Source: Streptomyces deccanensis (GTDB taxonomy: Bacteria > Actinomycetota > Actinomycetes > Streptomycetales > Streptomycetaceae). From it: a stretch of DNA of 64,000 bases. Made by a program: the position numbers and the translations under genes. The stretch lies in assembly GCF_022385335.1 (NCBI RefSeq), contig NZ_CP092431.1:5394001-5458000 (forward strand). The letters are read 5' to 3'. Position 1 is the first letter of the stretch; each line of letters starts with the position of its first letter. Positions 40,737 to 49,412 of the stretch are shown piece by piece. The notes under the pieces are model-generated. The model made no database searches and had not been told where the DNA came from. It saw only the letters and a program-made list of their open reading frames with translations.

Positions 40737-41897
40737 TTGAGCGTCGTCCTCTCCCTCTCCGGGGCGCCCCCGTCCCGGGTCGCGGTCGGCTCCTCGCCCC
40801 TCGCCGAACTGACCGCCGCGCTGCACGCCTACACCGAGGCCGAGCACCACCCCCGGGCGATCCACTGGGCACGCGGCCTGGAGACCCACGGGACGGACCC
40901 CGACCCCGACCCCAACCCCGATCCCGACCTCAGCCCTGCCCCCGCCCCCGCCCCCACCGTCTCCGCGTTCGACCCCGTCCTCCGACGGCGGGTCCGGGAC
41001 TGGGCGCCGCTGTGGTCGTCGTACCGGGCCCGGTATCTGCTGCCGTTGGGCGCGGTCGGGGACCGGCCGCTCGGCGCCGAGGTCGAGGACATCGCCCGGC
41101 TGCCGTTGCCGCTCTTCGCGGAGCTGACGGCCTACGCGATCCGGGGCGGCAACTCCGGGATGCCGCTGGACCGGGTGCTGGAGGAACGGGCCCAGCGGGA
41201 GGGGCTGTTGGAGGCGGCGGAGCGGCGGTCGACGGCCCGGTCGGAGCTGGCGCGCAGACTGCTGCACGCGCCGGAGTCACTGCGGACGGATCTGCTGGAT
41301 CTGCTGGACCGGGCCGCGCGGGCGCTGGAACCCGATCTGGCGCGGGCCGCCCGGGCGATCTCGGGGCGACTGCCGGAGCTGCGCAGGGCCGTCGAGCACG
41401 ACGGACCCGGCCGGGCGCTCGCCGCCCTGGACCCGGCGGCCTCGTACCGCGACGGGCCGCCCCGCGTGGTCTTCGACAAGTTCCACCACGGCATCGTGAA
41501 CGTCGCCACGACACCCGTACTGGTCGTGCCGTCGGTCTTCGGCGGCCCGCACCTGCTGGTCAAGCACGAGCCAGGGTTCGCGGCGGTCGTGCAGTACCCG
41601 CTGCTGCCGGAGAGCGACGACCAGCCCGGTTACGCGACCGTGCACCGGCGGCTGGAGGTGCTGCGGGACCCCGGCCGGCAGCGCATCGCCCGGGCCATCG
41701 CCCGCGAGCCGCTCACCCCCTCCGAACTGGCCACGCGGAGCGGGATGTCCCTGCCCCAGGTCTCCCGCCACCTCGCCCGGCTGCGCGAGGCCGGCCTCGT
41801 CACGGTCGAGCGCGACGGCCGCCGCGCCTACTACCAGCTCCACCTGGAACGTGTACGCCGCCTCGGCGACGACCTCCTCACGGCCCTCTTCCACTGA
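40737..41897 (+). CDS. DUF5937 regulator with C-terminal ArsR-type helix-turn-helix
   Basis: A 386-aa protein. The N-terminal DUF5937 region (LSVVLSLSGAPPSRVAVGSSPLAELTAALHAYTEAEHHP) carries an unusual Asp/Pro/Asn repeat (DPDPDPNPDPD, about 58-72), and VVFDKFHHGIVNVATTPVLVVPSVFGGPHLLVKHEPG follows. The C-terminal winged helix is RQRIARAIAREPLTPSELATRSGMSLPQVSRHLARLREAGLVTVERDGRRAYYQLHLERV. TTG 40737 is preferred because GGAGG precedes it by six bases; ATG 40668 would start inside the 24-bp repeat. It is divergent from the M20/ABC operon and probably controls it. Confidence 0.85.
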   Translation: MSVVLSLSGAPPSRVAVGSSPLAELTAALHAYTEAEHHPRAIHWARGLETHGTDPDPDPNPDPDLSPAPAPAPTVSAFDPVLRRRVRDWAPLWSSYRARYLLPLGAVGDRPLGAEVEDIARLPLPLFAELTAYAIRGGNSGMPLDRVLEERAQREGLLEAAERRSTARSELARRLLHAPESLRTDLLDLLDRAARALEPDLARAARAISGRLPELRRAVEHDGPGRALAALDPAASYRDGPPRVVFDKFHHGIVNVATTPVLVVPSVFGGPHLLVKHEPGFAAVVQYPLLPESDDQPGYATVHRRLEVLRDPGRQRIARAIAREPLTPSELATRSGMSLPQVSRHLARLREAGLVTVERDGRRAYYQLHLERVRRLGDDLLTALFH

Positions 41898-42083
41898 CCG
41901 GCCGACCTCCCGCGAGCCAACCGTCCACCATCCGCGACCCCCTACTCGTACACCCGCCACTCGTCCACACCCTGTGGACGAATCAGGACCCGCCCCGACG
42001 CCGCCTATAACCCAGGTACGAGGAACACCTCGGTCTTCAGCCCGACTCGGGACGGAGGGGCTTCGGCCTAGCCTGGTGGCGTC

Positions 42084-44423
42084 ATGACGCGGACAGATGA
42101 CGACCGGCGGCTCCCGGTCCTGCTGATCGTCGCCCAGGCCGTGCTGTGGCCCGGGGCGGCACTGGTGCGCGGGACCGTCCCGAACGGGTCGGACCTGCTG
42201 GTGGCGGCCCTGGTCGCCGGAGTCGTGACGGCCGCGCTGGCGCTGCGCGGCAGCCGCCCGGTGGCCGCCCTCGTCGTGGTCGCCGCCGCGTGCGCGCTGG
42301 GCGCCGGGCCGCTGCCCGTCGGCGCGACGGCGCTGCTCGGCACGGCGGGCGTCGCGCTGGCCCTCCACACCGTGGCGGTCGAACGCGACACCTTCACCGC
42401 CGTGTTGTGCGTCGTGGCGCTCGCCGCGTGGCAGTTCCTGCAGCAGATCAGCCTGCACGGCCTCGGCGACCACGCGGGCCTCGACCACGTCCTCACCGCC
42501 CTGCTGTACGCCACCGCGTGCGGCGCCGGTCTCCTCGTACGACGGACCCGGCGCGCACGGTGGGTCGCCGAGCAGCGGCTGAAGCGGGCCGAGTCGGAGC
42601 GGCACCGGCTGCCGGCGGTCGAACGGCGGCGTATGGAACGGGAGTTGCACGATGTCAGCGCCCACCATCTGACGGCGGTCGTCGTCACGGCGGGGGCCGC
42701 GCTCGGACTGCGCGAGCAGCGGCCCGAACTGGCCGGGGAGGCACTGGAGTTCGCCGTCGAGACCGGCCAGGAGGTCACCCGTGCGCTCGGCGCGGTACGG
42801 GCACCGGCGCCCTCCCGGGAGGACCTGCCGTCACCGGAGGAACGGCTGCTGGACCTCGTCGCCGGGTTCCGCCGCCTCGACCAGCGGATCGACTGCGAGA
42901 TCGACCCCCTGCCGGACGGGGCCGTCGCGGACGCGGCGTACGGCATCGTGCGCGAGGGCCTGACCAATGTGGCCCGGTACGCGCCGGGCGCGCACACCCG
43001 GGTGCGGGTGCGGTACGGCGACACCCGCACGGACGTCGTGGTCACGAGCGCGGCGCCGCCCGCCGGGGCGACGGCGCACGCGGCGGGCCTCGGGGGCGGG
43101 CGCGGTCAGGGGTTCCTGCGTTCGCGGGCGCGGGAGGCGGGCGGGACGCTGAGCAGCGGGCCGACGCAGGAGGGCGGTTGGGAGATCCGGGCGGCGCTGC
43201 CCGGCCGGACGGCCGCGCCGGTGGAGGCGGCGCTCCCGCGCGGCTACCGGGTGGCGCAGCTGGTGGCCGCGGCCGGACTCGTCCTGCAGCCCCTGCTCCC
43301 GGCCCTTGTCATCCGCCCGGACAGCGCGACGGCCACCCAACAGGCGTCCGTCGGCACCCTCTTCGCCCTGCTCGCCGCGGCCCAGGCCCTCACGCTGCTC
43401 TGGCTCCCGCGCGCGCCCCGCACCGCACTCACCCTCCTCCTGACCCTCCCCCTCCTCTGGCCCCTGGCCATGACCACGACCCACTACACCGGCCCACCCC
43501 TCCTCCCCCCGGCCCTGAGCCTGATCGCCACCTGCGCGGCCGTCACGATCCGAACGACCCGCCACATCACGGAGAACGGCACACGCGAGTCGGTGGCGTT
43601 CCCCCTCACCGCCGTCCTCGTGCACAGCGTCGCCGGGGTCGTCGCCGTGCTCGGGCGGGGAACGGCGGTCTCCGGGTGGGTGGTTGGGGTCGGTGTGAGT
43701 GGTGGGGTGGCTGTGGTCGTCGCGGGGGCCGTGTGGGGCGGAGTGGCGCGCGGGCGGCGGGTCAGGGGCGAACGGGGGGCGCGGGACGAGCGCGTCGCCG
43801 TGTGGACCGAGGAGGCCGTGCGGGACGCGTGGGCCGAGCGGCGCCGGATCGCCGCGGGGCTGGAGACCACCGTGCTGTCCCGGACCGCCGACATGGTCGA
43901 GGAGGCCCGGGCCGGCCGACTCGACGCGGTCGCGGACCGCGCCCGCGAGGCCCTCGCCGCGATGCGCGCCCTGCTCGACACCGTCCGCGACGGCGAACGC
44001 GGCGCGGGCCCCGGCCGCAGTCCGCAGCCCACCCTCCAGGCCCTCGACCTGCTCGCCCACCAGTCCCGCGCCACCGGCCGCGACGTCCGGATACGGCTGA
44101 CCGACCGCGTGCCCGAACGCCTCCCCGCCGCCGTCGACCTGGCCGCCTACCACGCCGCCGAAACGATCCTCGCCGCCGGCGACGATCAACCCGCGATGCT
44201 CGAATTCGACGCCGGCGACGGTACGTTGACGCTCACCGCCACCGGCGTGCCGCGCGCCGCGCGCACCGCCGTACGGGAGCGGCTGACGGCCCGCGTCGCG
44301 CCGCTCGGCGGCACCCTGACCACCGGCGGCCCGGACACGGTCCACCTCCGGCTGCCGCTCGCCGCGGCACCGGTTCCGCAGCAGGGCGACGCGACAGAGG
44401 ACGAAGAGGGAAGTGACGGATGA
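42084..44423 (+). CDS. NarL-type sensor histidine kinase with fused degenerate second kinase half
   Basis: A 779-aa sensor. An N-terminal set of about five membrane helices (10-155) is followed by the dimerisation helix ERRRMERELHDVSAHHLTAVVVTAGAALGL (phospho-acceptor H189) and an ATPase domain (AAYGIVREGLTNVARYAPG as N box, GGGRGQGFLRSRAREAGGTLSSG as G2). A second hydrophobic block (about 390-560) then leads to ERRRIAAGLETTVLSRTADMVEEARAG, which aligns with the same helix but has E594 where His should be, and a second degenerate ATPase-like C-terminus (LTLTATGVPRAARTAV). It overlaps the response-regulator gene by ATGA. The signal is unknown. Confidence 0.9.
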   Translation: MTRTDDDRRLPVLLIVAQAVLWPGAALVRGTVPNGSDLLVAALVAGVVTAALALRGSRPVAALVVVAAACALGAGPLPVGATALLGTAGVALALHTVAVERDTFTAVLCVVALAAWQFLQQISLHGLGDHAGLDHVLTALLYATACGAGLLVRRTRRARWVAEQRLKRAESERHRLPAVERRRMERELHDVSAHHLTAVVVTAGAALGLREQRPELAGEALEFAVETGQEVTRALGAVRAPAPSREDLPSPEERLLDLVAGFRRLDQRIDCEIDPLPDGAVADAAYGIVREGLTNVARYAPGAHTRVRVRYGDTRTDVVVTSAAPPAGATAHAAGLGGGRGQGFLRSRAREAGGTLSSGPTQEGGWEIRAALPGRTAAPVEAALPRGYRVAQLVAAAGLVLQPLLPALVIRPDSATATQQASVGTLFALLAAAQALTLLWLPRAPRTALTLLLTLPLLWPLAMTTTHYTGPPLLPPALSLIATCAAVTIRTTRHITENGTRESVAFPLTAVLVHSVAGVVAVLGRGTAVSGWVVGVGVSGGVAVVVAGAVWGGVARGRRVRGERGARDERVAVWTEEAVRDAWAERRRIAAGLETTVLSRTADMVEEARAGRLDAVADRAREALAAMRALLDTVRDGERGAGPGRSPQPTLQALDLLAHQSRATGRDVRIRLTDRVPERLPAAVDLAAYHAAETILAAGDDQPAMLEFDAGDGTLTLTATGVPRAARTAVRERLTARVAPLGGTLTTGGPDTVHLRLPLAAAPVPQQGDATEDEEGSDG

Positions 44424-45103
44424 GCCTCAGGGTGCTGGTCGTCGACGATCAGGGCATCGTACGGGCGGGGTTCGCCGCCGTCATCGACGCCGAGGAGGAC
44501 ATGACGGTCGTCGGTGAGGCCGCCGACGGCGCCGAAGCGGTGCGGCTCGCCGAGGAGTTGGCACCGGACGTCGTCGTCATGGACGTACGGATGCCCCAAC
44601 TCGACGGCATCGCCGCGACCCGCATCATCACCGGCCGGGACGACGCGCCCCGCGTCCTCGTCCTGACCACCTTCGACCTCGACGCGTACGTCTTCGACGC
44701 CCTGCGCGCCGGCGCCTCCGGCTTCCTCCTCAAGGACGTGCACGCGAACGAACTGCTGGCCGGCATCCGGGTGGTGGCCGCGGGCGAGAGCGTGCTCGCC
44801 CCGTCCGCGACCCGCCGCCTCATCGGCCACTACGCCTCCGGTACGACACCGGCGACGGCGGACAGCGGCGCCCTGCGCGCCCTCGACGCCCTCACCGGCA
44901 GCCAGCGGGGCGTCCTCTCCCTGCTCGCCACCGGGCTCACCAACGCGGAGATCGCCGCGGAACTCGGCATCACCGTCGGCACCGTGAAGTCGCACGTCAA
45001 CGCCCTGCTCCGCAAACTGGGCCTGCGTGACCGGGTCCAGGCGACGATCCTCGCCTACGATCTGGGCCTGGCCCGCCCGAACCCCCCGGGCACCCACCTC
45101 TGA
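44420..45103 (+). CDS. NarL/FixJ-family response regulator
   Basis: A 227-aa response regulator. Receiver: LVVDDQGIVRAGFAAVI (D9, D10), phospho-acceptor D55 in VVVMDVRMPQLDG, T84/K105 in VLTTFD and GFLLKDVHANEL. The C-terminal LuxR helix-turn-helix (about 160-220) is LTGSQRGVLSLLATGLTNAEIAAELGITVGTVKSHVNALLRKLGLRDRVQATILAYD. All key residues are present. It overlaps the sensor kinase gene by four bases, so the two form one coupled two-component operon, and the small membrane protein gene follows 29 bases on. Confidence 0.96.
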   Translation: MSLRVLVVDDQGIVRAGFAAVIDAEEDMTVVGEAADGAEAVRLAEELAPDVVVMDVRMPQLDGIAATRIITGRDDAPRVLVLTTFDLDAYVFDALRAGASGFLLKDVHANELLAGIRVVAAGESVLAPSATRRLIGHYASGTTPATADSGALRALDALTGSQRGVLSLLATGLTNAEIAAELGITVGTVKSHVNALLRKLGLRDRVQATILAYDLGLARPNPPGTHL

Positions 45104-45132
45104 GGCCACCCCGAGACCACCAGGACCTCCCC

Positions 45133-45468
45133 ATGACCGAGGAACCCACTCCTCCCGCGCCGAGCCGGCCGTCCGCGTCCCGCCGCCCCCGCCCCGGCGA
45201 TCTTCTCGCCCTCGCCTACCTCGCGCTCTGCGTCGGTCTGCTGGTCTGGGCGATCGCGGCGAGCTCCGGCGACGGCTCGGACGGGTCCATGGCGATGGTC
45301 ATACCGATCCTGGCGACGGCGCCGGTCGGCTTCGTGTGGCTCGCCCTGCCGGACGGGGTCGCGATGGCCGTCGTCGCCGTGCTGCTCGGCGGCCTGGCCA
45401 ACGCGGCCGTCATCGCCTGGTGCGGCCGCGTCCTCGCCCGACGCGGCCGCCCCGACCCTGTGCTCTGA
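45133..45468 (+). CDS. SCO4225-like small membrane protein
   Basis: A 111-aa protein with a Pro/Arg-rich cytoplasmic N-terminus and three hydrophobic stretches (about 24-44 LLALAYLALCVGLLVWAIAA, 52-72 MAMVIPILATAPVGFVWLAL, 77-98 MAVVAVLLGGLANAAVIAWC). This matches the SCO4225-type membrane proteins found beside two-component genes in Streptomyces. ATG 45133 lies 29 bases after the response-regulator stop, so it is probably in the same operon. Its role is unknown. Confidence 0.75.
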   Translation: MTEEPTPPAPSRPSASRRPRPGDLLALAYLALCVGLLVWAIAASSGDGSDGSMAMVIPILATAPVGFVWLALPDGVAMAVVAVLLGGLANAAVIAWCGRVLARRGRPDPVL

Positions 45469-45532
45469 CCCAGCGCCCTGACCTACTGCCCCGCGCGCGA
45501 AAGGCGCTCTTCCGTCGCGTGGCCGGCCGGTG

Positions 45533-46138
45533 TCAGAGGCCGAACTCCTGCGGGGACAGGCCGAGGGTCGCGCAGGCCTCGCGGAGAACCTGCTCCTCGG
45601 TCTGGGCGATGTACCCGTCGGCGCCCGCCACCACGAAGCCGGTCTGGACGACCGCCCGCGCCTCCGTCGGCTTCTTCGCGGCCTTGGCGATCTCCGTGAG
45701 GGCCTCGGCCTTGCCCTGCTGGAAGTTGCGGGAGAGCTGGTCGACGTGCCGGTTGAAACGCTGCCGCAGCTGGTCCGCGGGGAAGTTCTGCAGGACGTCG
45801 TTGTTCAGGATCAGCGACTCCACGTGCTGCCGTTCGGCCGGGTCCACGTTCCCGTCGGCGGCGGCGACCAGGGCGCACATGGCCATGCTGGCGTCCCGGT
45901 AGGCACCGCTCTTCAACTCCGTCTTCAGGGAGGTGAGCTGGGACTTGAGCGCGCTCACCAGCTGGGCCTTCGAGCCGCCGGAGGACCGCCCCGACCCGTG
46001 GGACCCGTGAGACCCGGTGGCGCCCATGGAACCCAGGGGTCCCGCCCCCGGCTGCCCGTGCCCACTCCCGCCCCGCGCGCCCTGCGCCTGCTGCTGCAGA
46101 CCCTTGGCCTGGTCCTTGATCCGATCCCACATCGCCAT
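45533..46138 (-). CDS. TerB-like tellurite-resistance family protein
   Basis: A 201-aa protein. It has a short N-terminal helix (MAMWDRIKDQAKGLQQQAQ) and a Gly/Ser/His linker with SHGSHGSGRSSGGS. A TerB helical domain follows (SALKSQLTSLKTELKSGAYRDASMAMCALVAAADGNVDPAERQHVESLILNN, and onward to VVAGADGYIAQTEEQVLREACATLGLS). The paired D-G-N-V-D and D-G-Y-I-A acidic loops are the TerB metal-binding pattern. TerB proteins act with TerD-type proteins in stress sensing. ATG 46138 fits the family and a GAGGTGG site; GTG 46147 is possible. It appears monocistronic. Confidence 0.9.
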   Translation of the reverse strand: MAMWDRIKDQAKGLQQQAQGARGGSGHGQPGAGPLGSMGATGSHGSHGSGRSSGGSKAQLVSALKSQLTSLKTELKSGAYRDASMAMCALVAAADGNVDPAERQHVESLILNNDVLQNFPADQLRQRFNRHVDQLSRNFQQGKAEALTEIAKAAKKPTEARAVVQTGFVVAGADGYIAQTEEQVLREACATLGLSPQEFGL

Positions 46139-46285
46139 GCGTGCCACCTCGGCTTCAGCCCGTGTCGTGCCGGTCGTTCCGGTCGTCCGCGTGCGTTCCG
46201 CACGTCTCCCTGTGAACGCCCGTCACCCCCGTAGGAGTTCCACGACGGCGGACCTCGCGTCGGACCTCGCGTCGGACCGACGGCC

Positions 46286-47965
46286 TCAGCGGCCGTTCCC
46301 CTTCGCCGGGGCGCGGCGGCGTCCCTGGGACGGGCGGCCGCGGCGGCCGCGCGACGACCCCGAGGACGGGCGGGCGGGCGGCTGCTGGGTGACCGGCGGG
46401 GTGAGGACCACGGGGACGCCGGAAGGCGCCTGCGCGCCGGTGATGCGGTTCAGTTCGGCACCGCCCGAGCGGACCGTCGTGGTCGTCGGGGTGATGCCGG
46501 CGACCGCCATCAGCCGGGTGACGTCCCGGCGCTGGTGCGGCAGGACGAGTGTGACGACGGTGCCGGACTCGCCCGCACGGGCCGTACGGCCGCCCCGGTG
46601 CAGATAGTCCTTGTGGTCGCCCGGCGGGTCGACGTTGACGACGAGGTCGAGGTCGTCGACGTGGATGCCGCGCGCCGCGACGTTCGTGGCGACCAGGGCG
46701 GTCACGTCCCCGTCCTTGAACTGGCTCAGGGCCCGGTTGCGCTGCGACTGCGACTTGCCGCCGTGCAGGGCGGCGGCCCGCACGCCCACCGCCAGCAGCT
46801 TCTTCACCAGCCGGTCCGTCGCGTGCTTGCTGTCCAGGAACATGATCACGCGCCCCTCGCGGGCCGCGATCTCGGTCGTGGTGGCGTGCTTGTCGTCGTC
46901 CTGGATGTGCAGCACGTGGTGGTCCATCGTGGTGACCGCGCCCGCGGACGGGTCGACGGAGTGGACGACGGGGTCGTGCAGGTAGTCGCGGACCAGCCGG
47001 TCGACGTTGCGGTCCAGGGTGGCGGAGAACAGCAGCCGCTGGCCGTCGGGGCGCACCTGGTCGAGCAGCGCGGTGACCTGCGGCATGAAGCCCATGTCGG
47101 CCATCTGGTCGGCCTCGTCCAGGACGGTGATCGCGACCTGGTCGAGCCGGCAGTCGCCGCGGTCTATGAGGTCCTTGAGCCGGCCGGGGGTCGCGACGAC
47201 CACCTCGGCGCCGCCGCGCAGCACGCTCGCCTGCCGCCCGAGGGACATGCCGCCGACCACGGTGGCGAGCCGCAACCGCAGCGCGCGGGCGTACGGGGTG
47301 AGGGCGTCGGTGACCTGCTGGGCCAGTTCGCGGGTGGGGACGAGGACGAGGGCCAGCGGCTGCCGGGGCTCGGCGCGCTGTCCGGACGTACGGGCCAGCA
47401 GGGCGAGGCCGAACGCGAGGGTCTTGCCGGAGCCGGTGCGTCCCCGGCCCAGCACGTCACGGCCGGCCAGGGAGTTCGGCAGGGTCGCGGCCTGGATGGG
47501 GAACGGCTCGGTCACCCCTTCGGTCCGCAGCGTCTCCAGCAGCCGCGCGGGCAGCTCCATCGCGTCGAAGGTCTCGACCGCCGGCAACGCGGGCGTGACC
47601 GTGACGGGCAGCGCGAACTCCCCGCCGGTGGCGGCAGCGACGGCGCGCCCACCACCCCGGCGCCCCCGGCCGGTCTTGGCCGCCCCGCTCCTGCCGGCGC
47701 CGTTCTTGCCCGCGGCGCCCCTGCCCTGGGTGCCCTGGGTGCCTTGGCGCTGGGTGCCCTTGGCGGCGTCCCCGCGGCCGGCGGTGTTCTTCGCGGCGTC
47801 CCCGCGGCCCGCTCCGGCTCCGGCCGCACGGGAAGGAGCCCCTTGGTCACCCGCCCCCGCGCCCTGCGAGCGTGCGCGGTTGCCCCGGGTCGCGCCGGTG
47901 CGGGCGGAGCCCTCCGAGCGGGACCGGGAGGAGCTGGTGCTGTTCGTACGAGCCGTGCGGTTCAT
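46286..47965 (-). CDS. DEAD-box RNA helicase with long basic N-terminal tail
   Basis: A 559-aa DEAD-box helicase. Residues 1-115 are a low-complexity basic Gly/Arg/Ala/Gln-rich tail (GTQRQGTQGTQGRG). The Q motif is FPIQAATLP (155-163), motif I GRTGSGKT (175-182), then PTRELAQQ, TPGRL, motif II VLDEADQM, motif III SATLD and motif VI HRGGRTARAG. The C-terminal tail is RG-rich (SRGRRGRPSQGRRRAPAKGNGR) and likely binds RNA. The acidic motif is DEAD as required. It lies downstream of the cold-shock gene across a terminator, so it may be part of a cold-response pair. It probably remodels structured mRNA or ribosomes. Confidence 0.93.
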   Translation of the reverse strand: MNRTARTNSTSSSRSRSEGSARTGATRGNRARSQGAGAGDQGAPSRAAGAGAGRGDAAKNTAGRGDAAKGTQRQGTQGTQGRGAAGKNGAGRSGAAKTGRGRRGGGRAVAAATGGEFALPVTVTPALPAVETFDAMELPARLLETLRTEGVTEPFPIQAATLPNSLAGRDVLGRGRTGSGKTLAFGLALLARTSGQRAEPRQPLALVLVPTRELAQQVTDALTPYARALRLRLATVVGGMSLGRQASVLRGGAEVVVATPGRLKDLIDRGDCRLDQVAITVLDEADQMADMGFMPQVTALLDQVRPDGQRLLFSATLDRNVDRLVRDYLHDPVVHSVDPSAGAVTTMDHHVLHIQDDDKHATTTEIAAREGRVIMFLDSKHATDRLVKKLLAVGVRAAALHGGKSQSQRNRALSQFKDGDVTALVATNVAARGIHVDDLDLVVNVDPPGDHKDYLHRGGRTARAGESGTVVTLVLPHQRRDVTRLMAVAGITPTTTTVRSGGAELNRITGAQAPSGVPVVLTPPVTQQPPARPSSGSSRGRRGRPSQGRRRAPAKGNGR

Positions 47966-48002
47966 GGGGACCTTCCTCGATGCGGCGGCGCCTGTCGCAC
48001 AC

Positions 48003-48042
48003 GAGCCGGGGCCCGCACCCTTTCGGGCGCGGGCCCCGGCTC
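48003..48042 (-). terminator. Terminator between cold-shock gene and helicase gene
   Basis: A perfect 14-bp stem (48003-48016 with 48029-48042, GAGCCGGGGCCCGC and its complement), extended by a CCC/GGG pair inside the 12-base loop. It starts 18 bases after the cold-shock stop codon and reads before the helicase start, so read-through may be limited or temperature-dependent. Confidence 0.85.
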
Positions 48043-48060
48043 ATGCGTTACGCGTCAGCG

Positions 48061-48264
48061 TCAGGCGGGAACGATGTTCTCGGCCTGGGGGCCCTTCTGG
48101 CCCTGCGTGACGTCGAAGGTCACCTTCTGGCCTTCCTGCAGCTCACGGAAGCCGGAGGTGGCGATGTTCGAGTAGTGGGCGAAGACGTCGGGGCCGCCAC
48201 CCTCCTGCTCGATGAAGCCGAAGCCCTTTTCCGAGTTGAACCACTTCACGGTGCCGGATGCCAT
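48061..48264 (-). CDS. CspA-family cold-shock protein
   Basis: A 67-aa single cold-shock domain: [70 protein letters not shown]1 (KGFGFIEQ) and RNP2 (VFAHYSNI) are intact, so it should bind single-stranded RNA or DNA as an RNA chaperone. Exact family length. The 180-base region upstream (48265-48450) has no other gene and probably contains a long 5' leader, as in other cold-shock genes. Confidence 0.97.
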   Translation of the reverse strand: MASGTVKWFNSEKGFGFIEQEGGGPDVFAHYSNIATSGFRELQEGQKVTFDVTQGQKGPQAENIVPA

Positions 48265-48486
48265 GCTGAAACTCCCTTGATGCAGTGCCCGGAGCCCACA
48301 CTTTGCGGACCCGGTGTCGCAGCAACGGTTCGACCCGACGGGAAGTAAGTCCCGGAAAGCCCCGAGAAACAACAAAGAGTGCTCGTCGACGGAAGGTCGA
48401 AGAGCACTCAGAAGCCTCTGGTAACCAAAACTGCCACTTCATGTCAAGGTAGCACAGGCGGAGAGAGCGCGCAGGGCGACACGCGG

Positions 48487-49248
48487 TCAGCCCCGGGGAA
48501 CCGTCGGTGGAGCCGGGGGCTGGGCAGGGGGTCCGGCCGGTGCGGGCACGGTGAAGGCAGGGGGCCCGGCCGGCGCGGCGAAGGCGGTGGTGGCGCGGCG
48601 GGTGGCGAGGGCGGTGGTCACGGTCGCGGCGAGGGCCAGCAGACAGGCGACGCCCAGCAGATAGAAGCCGGCGCCGAAGGTGGTGGTCCGGCCGTCCCCG
48701 TCCCACTGGGTGTCGTTGAACGCCTCCGTCAGCACCGACAGCGTGGTGCCGAGGAGCAGGACCGCACCCCCGACGGTGAGCGCGGGGCCCAGCGGGAGCC
48801 GGCGGCCGCGGCCGGTCAGAAGGAGCACGGCGGCGGCGACGGCGACCAGGGCGCCGAGGAGCAGCAGAAGGCCGGAGAACTGGGTCACCGACTCCGTCTC
48901 CCCGCCGATGTCCCCGCTGGTGTACGACCACGCCTTCGCGACGGTCTCGTAGACCGGCTCCTTCTCGGCCTCGTCGACGTACTGGACCGACTTGTCCAGC
49001 GTGGCGAACGAGGAGCCGACGGCGAGGAGGGCGCCGAGGATCAGCAGCGCGCCCGATGCGCGGTCGGCGGCCGCCGCCGGGTCCCCTGGCGGGGTGGCGG
49101 GTCTGCCGTAGCCGACGGGCGGCGGGGGCGCGTACGGAGAGGGGCCGCCTTGCTGCGGGGGCGGGGCCCAGCCGGGCGGGGGAGCGGTCGGCTGGTGCGG
49201 AGGCGTGGGCGGACCCGCGTACGGGCCGGGCTGTGTCGGTTCCGTCAT
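48487..49248 (-). CDS. Four-helix membrane protein with Pro-rich N-terminus
   Basis: A 253-aa protein. Residues 1-60 are Pro/Gly/Gln-rich (PTQPGPYAGPPTPPHQPTAPPPGWAPPPQQGG), a disordered cytoplasmic tail common in Streptomyces membrane proteins. Hydrophobic segments follow near 65-85, 115-140, 145-170 and 190-215, and the end is Pro/Ala-rich. ATG 49248 is chosen because it follows the family-like MTEPTQPG start and the longer form begins inside the promoter. Function unknown. Confidence 0.75.
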   Translation of the reverse strand: MTEPTQPGPYAGPPTPPHQPTAPPPGWAPPPQQGGPSPYAPPPPVGYGRPATPPGDPAAAADRASGALLILGALLAVGSSFATLDKSVQYVDEAEKEPVYETVAKAWSYTSGDIGGETESVTQFSGLLLLLGALVAVAAAVLLLTGRGRRLPLGPALTVGGAVLLLGTTLSVLTEAFNDTQWDGDGRTTTFGAGFYLLGVACLLALAATVTTALATRRATTAFAAPAGPPAFTVPAPAGPPAQPPAPPTVPRG

Positions 49249-49412
49249 CTTCCGATGATAGGGAGAGGGGATCGTGTGCATAAGGTGAAGTGCCCTACGG
49301 AAAAGGCGAGTTGGGGCTATCGTGCTCGCCCTGTCTGCCGGTCGGGATATCGGATCGGCATACGTTCATCTCTCATCATCACTGTGCGACCAAAATTCGT
49401 TACTCTCCGGCC

